Positions 7,387 to 11,046 of a stretch of 11,046 bases of DNA are shown piece after piece. The translations under genes were made by a program, and so were the position numbers. The notes beneath the pieces are model-generated. The model searched no databases, had not been told where the DNA came from, and saw nothing but the letters and a program-made list of their open reading frames with translations. Location of the stretch: NCBI GenBank assembly GCA_002479035.1, contig DLLA01000133.1, forward strand, positions 554-11,599, written 5' to 3'. Position 1 is the stretch's first letter; each line of letters opens with the position of its first letter. The DNA is from Bacteroidales bacterium UBA7574 (GTDB lineage: Bacteria; Bacteroidota; Bacteroidia; Bacteroidales; Paludibacteraceae).

Positions 7387-7998
7387 ATGACTTATGGATA
7401 CATCCGCGTGTCAACCGACAGGCAAACCGTAGAAAATCAACGCTTTGAAATCAACAACTTCTGCAGTCGTGAACAGATACAGGTAGACGGCTGGATAGAA
7501 GAGACTATTAGCGGCACCAAAGCCTACAACAAACGTGCACTCGGCAAATTGCTGAAACGTGTGGAGAAGGGCGACCTGATAGTATGTGCTGAACTATCCC
7601 GCCTTGGGCGGAATCTGTTTATGATTATGGAAATACTCAATATCTGCATGACCAAAGAATGTCGCGTGTGGACTATCAAAGACAACTACCGTCTTGGTGA
7701 TGACATACAGAGCAAAGTGCTGGCATTTGCTTTCGGCTTGTCGGCAGAGATTGAACGCAACTTGATAAGTCAGCGAACTAAAGAGGCTTTGGCAAGAAAA
7801 AAGAAAGAAGGTGCGGTATTAGGACGCCCGAAAGGAAAGAAAACCGCTCCCGAAAAACACCCGTTATATCACAAAAAGCATTTGGTCGTGGCATTATTGA
7901 AAAAGCGTGTATCACGGCGCAAAATAGCACAAATCTGTGAAGTGGATAGGAGTACTGTCGCTAAGTTTATACGTGATTTTATTGAGGTGTCAATTTAA
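7387..7998 (+). CDS. Mpi-type serine recombinase (DNA invertase)
   Basis: This is a 203-residue small serine recombinase. The catalytic domain begins YGYIRVSTDRQT, with the nucleophile S9, and ELSRLGRN at 69-76 supplies conserved arginines R72 and R75. The long E helix and dimer region (about 108-138) carries FAFGLSAEIERNLISQRTKE. A C-terminal helix-turn-helix (about 164-197) binds DNA. The sequence strongly resembles the Bacteroides fragilis master invertase Mpi, which flips many promoters from a distance, and fits it better than Tn3-type resolvases. The start at 7387 puts S9 where the family has it; ATG 7357 would add ten residues. The gene ends 26 bases before an inverted-repeat promoter element, so that element is its obvious candidate substrate. 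No good promoter for the gene itself was found. Confidence 0.9.
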   Translation: MTYGYIRVSTDRQTVENQRFEINNFCSREQIQVDGWIEETISGTKAYNKRALGKLLKRVEKGDLIVCAELSRLGRNLFMIMEILNICMTKECRVWTIKDNYRLGDDIQSKVLAFAFGLSAEIERNLISQRTKEALARKKKEGAVLGRPKGKKTAPEKHPLYHKKHLVVALLKKRVSRRKIAQICEVDRSTVAKFIRDFIEVSI

Positions 7999-7999
7999 T

Positions 8000-8012
8000 C
8001 CGATGTCATCGG
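8000..8012. other. 13-bp palindrome after the invertase stop
   Basis: CCGATGTCATCGG is a perfect dyad, with 6-bp arms and one central base, two bases after the recombinase stop. The loop is too short for a good transcript hairpin and no T-run follows, so a protein-binding site is more likely than a terminator. It lies just outside the left arm of the inverton. Confidence 0.45.
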
Positions 8013-8024
8013 CTACCCTAATAC

Positions 8025-8041
8025 GTCCGTTTTTGAGACAC
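8025..8041 (+). repeat. Left inverted repeat of the inverton
   Basis: GTCCGTTTTTGAGACAC. Its reverse complement differs from the right arm at one position (C versus A at the fifth base of the right arm). Outside the arm, similarity falls to scattered matches. Confidence 0.85.
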
Positions 8042-8070
8042 CACTTTGTGCTTGTATTCAAACAACGGTG

Positions 8071-8101
8071 CAAAGGTACATCTTTTTCTTAATACACACA
8101 A
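8071..8101 (-). promoter_or_regulatory. Bacteroidetes promoter inside the inverton
   Basis: On the minus strand TTG (8101-8099) is followed after 20 bases by TACCTTTG (8078-8071), a full match to TAnnTTTG and with the same spacing as the holB promoter. Transcription would start near 8064-8066 and run left, through the left repeat and across the 3' end of the invertase gene on its antisense strand. In the flipped state it would drive the gene at 8294. Confidence 0.8.
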
Positions 8102-8130
8102 GTATTTTCCATAAGAAAGTACTATTTTTT
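8101..8130 (+). terminator. Weak terminator-like hairpin with T-run
   Basis: AGTATTTTC (8101-8109) pairs with GAAAGTACT (8115-8123), with one T-G wobble and a 5-base loop, and six T follow at 8125-8130. The stem is AT-rich, so its strength is doubtful. In the sequenced orientation it would hinder readthrough from the invertase gene into the gene at 8294. After inversion it lies upstream of the promoter and on the other strand. Confidence 0.35.
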
Positions 8131-8230
8131 GACATTCCACCATAATTATTCGTGCACATCAGGCACCAGAGTATTAAAAACAACATATCCCGCAGGACAT
8201 TCAACAAAGCATCAATAGACAACATTCTTT

Positions 8231-8247
8231 GTGTATCAAAAACGGAC
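8231..8247 (-). repeat. Right inverted repeat of the inverton
   Basis: GTGTATCAAAAACGGAC. Most of it, together with the next ten bases, forms a dyad: TATCAAAAA (8234-8242) and TTTTTGATA (8249-8257) around CGGACA. This is the imperfect-palindrome layout expected of a serine recombinase crossover site. The left arm keeps only one good half of this dyad. Confidence 0.82.
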
Positions 8248-8284
8248 ATTTTTGATAGGCTAAGCAAAAATAATGAATTGAATT

Positions 8285-8290
8285 AGGAAG
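8285..8290 (+). promoter_or_regulatory. Shine-Dalgarno-like AGGAAG
   Basis: AGGAAG ends 3 bases before the ATG at 8294. The spacing is short, and Bacteroidetes depend little on such sites, but it supports this start, which also places the zinc ribbon at residue 3. Confidence 0.4.
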
Positions 8291-8293
8291 AGT

Positions 8294-10075
8294 ATGTTTT
8301 GCCCTGAATGTGGTACCAAGTTAGACCATGACGCACATTTTTGCCCTCAATGTGGTACAAAGGTGATGTTTGAGGAAACCTCCATAACATCAGAATGTAC
8401 TACAGAGCGCGCGAATGCGGATATGCTACGTGCTCAGATGGCGGGTAACATGTGTACTGCAGATGCTGCTCATACAGAATGTAAGATAGTGATACGTGGA
8501 TTTATTCTGACCAATCTGCGTACGTTGTCGAAGCGGTTGGGGGTAGAAACAGGCGACTTATGTGGTCTTCTAAACGGTTACATATCCGGTATGCGCAATT
8601 TGGGCGTGCAATATACATTATTGGATGCCGGAGATTACACATACAAGACCCGCAGTTTGCTTGGCGGACATAAACACGTGAGTTTGAATCAGAATAATGC
8701 ATGGTATGAATACGCTGACATATTAAAAGATGCGCACGATGCCGAAGTCAAAAGCCGGTTACCGGAATCAGACTACTTGTTTATCATCGGTGGTGATAAG
8801 GATGTGCCGATGGCATGTGTACCTAATGTTTTCGGAAATGCAGATAAGGATGTGGACACCGACTTGCTGTATGCCTATCCGTATGGGAAAGAAATGGAGG
8901 AGAAGTTGCTGACGTTGGAGTTGTTCTCCTATGATGCGATGTTCTACATTGGCCGTTTGCCGGTAGCAGATGATGGCACCGCTGACGATATTGTCCGTTA
9001 TTTGTCTCGCATATTGAAAAACGGTGCTGCCGTACCTGTGGACAGGGCTTATACACAAAGTGACCCTGCGTGGTATCAAATGACTATGGCCATTACAGAA
9101 GATTTGGCACAATGTGGCTTATATCCGTCCGTGTCTGCCAATCTGCCTCGTGGCATAATAGCGGATGGACGCGTATTTTTAACGCCGGAGGTCCGTGCAG
9201 ACGAGCAAACAGGCTATTCTAATATAGCAGTCTTTGACAAGGATGCCAATTACTATTTCTTCAATATGCATGGTAGCAACGCACTTAGGAGCGCAGCATT
9301 TTATGGTGAAAATCCGGGCATTGATTTCCCTGCTGGTGTAACACCTGCTCATATTGCAGCATCACGCTGTCCTAATATATTTTTTACGCAAGCATGCTAT
9401 GGCGGCCGTTTTATCGGCTATCCGAAACAACTGAGTATGCTACATACTGCATTAAATAGCAATACGTTGGCTTATGTGGGGTCTTCCCGTGTGGCGTATG
9501 GTGGCGGAATACCGAAAGATATCGGAGCATCAGACATCTTAGGACTGGCTTTTAACCGAAATATGTTGAGCGGAAGTACTACCGGTGCTGCGTTTTTTGC
9601 TGCCCGAGTACAGACCTTCTTGCATAGTCGGGGAGGTATGCCTACCGACTCTTTGACCGTGATAGAATTTAATCTGTATGGTGATCCTGTTGTACATATA
9701 GGCGGATACGAACGGAATAGTGAAACAGATAAACATGCCGTATTGGCAAAAGGAGAAAAAGTGGGTATTGTACGTCATGAGACGTTATATGACAAATCAG
9801 CGGACGCACCCCAAAGTCTGTTATCACGAGTGCGCCAAGCAGTAGATAAAAATATCTTGGACATATCAGCAGTAATCACCAAACAACTATACGAACAATA
9901 TGGGGTTTCTGCTCGTGAGCCGTCAATCATCGAGCGATGCACGTTTGCTGACGGGCACAAAGAATTGGCATTTACGTACTCCAAGCATACACCCTGCACA
10001 TGCGGGATAGTAAATGAGGTGAATGTATCTGCTATGGAAAACGGAGAAGTGAGATATGTGACAATGACTAAATAA
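8294..10075 (+). CDS. Zinc-ribbon, gingipain-like (C25) cysteine protease
   Basis: The 593-residue protein begins with a zinc ribbon (C3, C6, C17, C20). After a linker comes a peptidase C25-like domain, about residues 64-470. It shows SDYLFIIGGDKDVP (159-172), FYIGRLPV (217-224), the putative catalytic histidine H326 in FNMHGS, the putative catalytic cysteine C368 in FFTQACYGG, VGSSRVAYGG (395-404) and the closing EFNLYGDPVVHIG (458-470). These are the landmarks of gingipain-family caspase-fold proteases. Residues 471-593 are an unassigned domain. There is no signal peptide, propeptide or secretion domain, so it is probably cytosolic, unlike secreted gingipains. It lies 46 bases beyond the inverton and is likely phase-variable with the gene that follows. 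The substrate is unknown. Base composition is more AT-rich than in the holB-trmB genes. The C25 family call is strong; proteolytic activity is inferred from the His/Cys pair. Confidence 0.8.
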   Translation: MFCPECGTKLDHDAHFCPQCGTKVMFEETSITSECTTERANADMLRAQMAGNMCTADAAHTECKIVIRGFILTNLRTLSKRLGVETGDLCGLLNGYISGMRNLGVQYTLLDAGDYTYKTRSLLGGHKHVSLNQNNAWYEYADILKDAHDAEVKSRLPESDYLFIIGGDKDVPMACVPNVFGNADKDVDTDLLYAYPYGKEMEEKLLTLELFSYDAMFYIGRLPVADDGTADDIVRYLSRILKNGAAVPVDRAYTQSDPAWYQMTMAITEDLAQCGLYPSVSANLPRGIIADGRVFLTPEVRADEQTGYSNIAVFDKDANYYFFNMHGSNALRSAAFYGENPGIDFPAGVTPAHIAASRCPNIFFTQACYGGRFIGYPKQLSMLHTALNSNTLAYVGSSRVAYGGGIPKDIGASDILGLAFNRNMLSGSTTGAAFFAARVQTFLHSRGGMPTDSLTVIEFNLYGDPVVHIGGYERNSETDKHAVLAKGEKVGIVRHETLYDKSADAPQSLLSRVRQAVDKNILDISAVITKQLYEQYGVSAREPSIIERCTFADGHKELAFTYSKHTPCTCGIVNEVNVSAMENGEVRYVTMTK

Positions 10076-10100
10076 TAATAGCTACAAAATACATCAACCT

Positions 10101-11046
10101 ATGGATTGCCCTACATGTGGAAAGCCTCTGAAAGAAGGAGCCAAATTTTGCATATATTGTGGTACAAAAGTAGCACAAGACTTGCCTGCTGCGACAACTG
10201 CCGTAAAGCCGGAGGAGGAGAGTGACCACCTCAAAGAACAGCAAATAGGAGATTTGGCTCAAACTGCCAATCGCCGTATATATTGGGATATACAGCAGGG
10301 GCAGGTGGCACGTGTAATCAAGTCGCAAGACCTGACGCAGTTCAAAGATGTACGTGGTGTCATTATCTCGGAAGGCACAACTGCTTATGTGCGCGTGAAC
10401 GGAAAAACTGTTTTGACATTGAATGGCGGTACCTACGACTTCAAACAGGCAAAATCCGATAAGGACGATGCCCCGTTAAAGCGTGCATGGAACATTGTCA
10501 GAGGTCTGTTTGGCAAAAAGGAACTGACCGAAGCAGAAGAGAAGTCTCTGCTAAAACACATACAGGAAGGTTCATCATTCACCATTATCATATTGGTGGA
10601 CAAGGCATTCCCATTGCTTATCGGTGCCAAGCAGACCACATTGGACGACTACAAGACATTCCGACCTATGTCGTTGAAGACCAAGTATCTGACAGTACAA
10701 GTGGGGGTGAATGCATATTTCCAAATCGCGGACAAAGAACATTTTATACAACATTGGCTAATAGACCGCACCGAATTGACAACCACTCAGATTGTGGATG
10801 AGCTAAGCGACACAGTCCGTGCGTATCTGCAAAGTTGTATGGAAGACGCAGAGTGGGAGGGAAATACAGTGCCTGACGACTTGCGCAGGAAACTGAAAGA
10901 AGAACTCAATACAGATGCTGTAAACAAGTATTTTGGTCTCACCATTGCCCGTATTGTTGAAATATCGGCAGAAAGTAAAGACTTGGAGCGTTTCCGCCAA
11001 TTAAGTAGCGAAATGTACTTGAGTGAGCAGGAGATGGACTACCTGC
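10101..11046 (+). CDS. Zinc-ribbon, probable SPFH/band-7-like protein (partial)
   Basis: The frame stays open from ATG 10101 to the window end, 315 codons plus one base; the 3' end is outside. A zinc ribbon has cysteines at residues 3, 6, 17 and 20, the same positions as in the upstream protease, and the first 24 residues agree at 14 positions. A linker (25-55) follows. The rest resembles SPFH proteins of the virion-core/YdjI-like group: RRIYWDIQQGQ (58-68), GVIISEGTTAYVRVNGKTVL (86-105), a beta-rich middle with KTKYLTVQVGVNAYFQI (193-209), then a helical, charged region (220-315). SPFH proteins form membrane-associated scaffolds, but no membrane helix is visible in this part. It starts 25 bases after the protease gene, so they probably share a transcript. 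The ribbon is certain; the SPFH call is moderate. Confidence 0.65.
   Translation, partial: MDCPTCGKPLKEGAKFCIYCGTKVAQDLPAATTAVKPEEESDHLKEQQIGDLAQTANRRIYWDIQQGQVARVIKSQDLTQFKDVRGVIISEGTTAYVRVNGKTVLTLNGGTYDFKQAKSDKDDAPLKRAWNIVRGLFGKKELTEAEEKSLLKHIQEGSSFTIIILVDKAFPLLIGAKQTTLDDYKTFRPMSLKTKYLTVQVGVNAYFQIADKEHFIQHWLIDRTELTTTQIVDELSDTVRAYLQSCMEDAEWEGNTVPDDLRRKLKEELNTDAVNKYFGLTIARIVEISAESKDLERFRQLSSEMYLSEQEMDYL

Larger units (their letters stand above)
8025..8247. promoter_or_regulatory. Invertible promoter element (inverton), OFF orientation
   Basis: Two 17-bp inverted repeats, at 8025-8041 and 8231-8247 and matching at 16 of 17 positions, enclose 189 bases that contain a strong promoter. Size, position next to an invertase gene and promoter content are those of the phase-variable promoter switches known in Bacteroides. 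As sequenced the promoter reads left. Inversion about the repeats would move its -7 box to about 8194-8201, reading right, with a start near 8208 and a leader of about 85 bases to the ATG at 8294. The arms, promoter and geometry are seen; actual switching is inferred. Confidence 0.82.

Noticed and set aside
8123..8131. Possible plus-strand promoter (TATTTTTTG) that would face the protease gene
   Set aside because: The spacing between TA and TTTG is one base too long, and no TTG lies about 20 bases upstream. It overlaps the T-run of the hairpin.
8265..8272. Minus-strand TATTTTTG match to the -7 box
   Set aside because: It lies in an A-run with no -33 element at the right distance, so it is likely chance.

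Overview
This window looks like a chromosomal segment from a member of the Bacteroidales (Bacteroidetes), possibly Prevotella-like; I cannot fix the genus. The pointers are two promoters of the Bacteroidetes type (TTG or TTTG, 20 bases, then TAnnTTTG), the gene order holB-ricT-gldH, a Mpi-type (master DNA invertase) serine recombinase, and a GldH lipoprotein.

Bases 1-379 are a non-coding leader. They hold a four-copy 11-bp tandem repeat (149-192), a short A-rich tandem duplication, a good promoter (286-317) and a 22-bp tandem duplication spanning the holB start. Bases 380-6976 carry eight tightly packed plus-strand genes, probably one transcription unit: holB (DNA polymerase III delta'), ricT (PSP1-domain Fe-S protein), gldH (lipoprotein), trmB (tRNA m7G methyltransferase), a membrane-anchored LytTR regulator, upp (uracil phosphoribosyltransferase), a small VanZ-family membrane protein and dprA (DNA processing and uptake). 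Gaps are 1-28 bases and two junctions overlap.

Bases 6977-7386 are the wreck of an insertion element: a transposase tail broken by a stop and a frameshift, inside copies of a short repeat. Next comes an intact 203-residue serine recombinase of the Mpi invertase type (7387-7998). Only 26 bases after its stop codon is a pair of 17-bp inverted repeats (8025-8041 and 8231-8247, 16 of 17 matching), which enclose a strong Bacteroidetes promoter. As sequenced, that promoter points left, away from the next genes and into the 3' end of the invertase gene. Inversion would turn it to face the genes at 8294 onward.

Those genes are an unusual pair. The first encodes a 593-residue protein with an N-terminal zinc ribbon and a gingipain-like (peptidase C25) domain, with no signal peptide. 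The second, cut off by the window end, encodes a protein with an almost matching N-terminal zinc ribbon followed by a probable SPFH/band-7-like domain.

The main reading is a phase-variable module: an invertase, its adjacent promoter inverton, and a switchable operon for a cytosolic caspase-fold protease and a probable membrane-scaffold partner. The promoter switch is read directly from the sequence. The biological role of the protease pair (stress response, phage defence, cell death or other) is inference.
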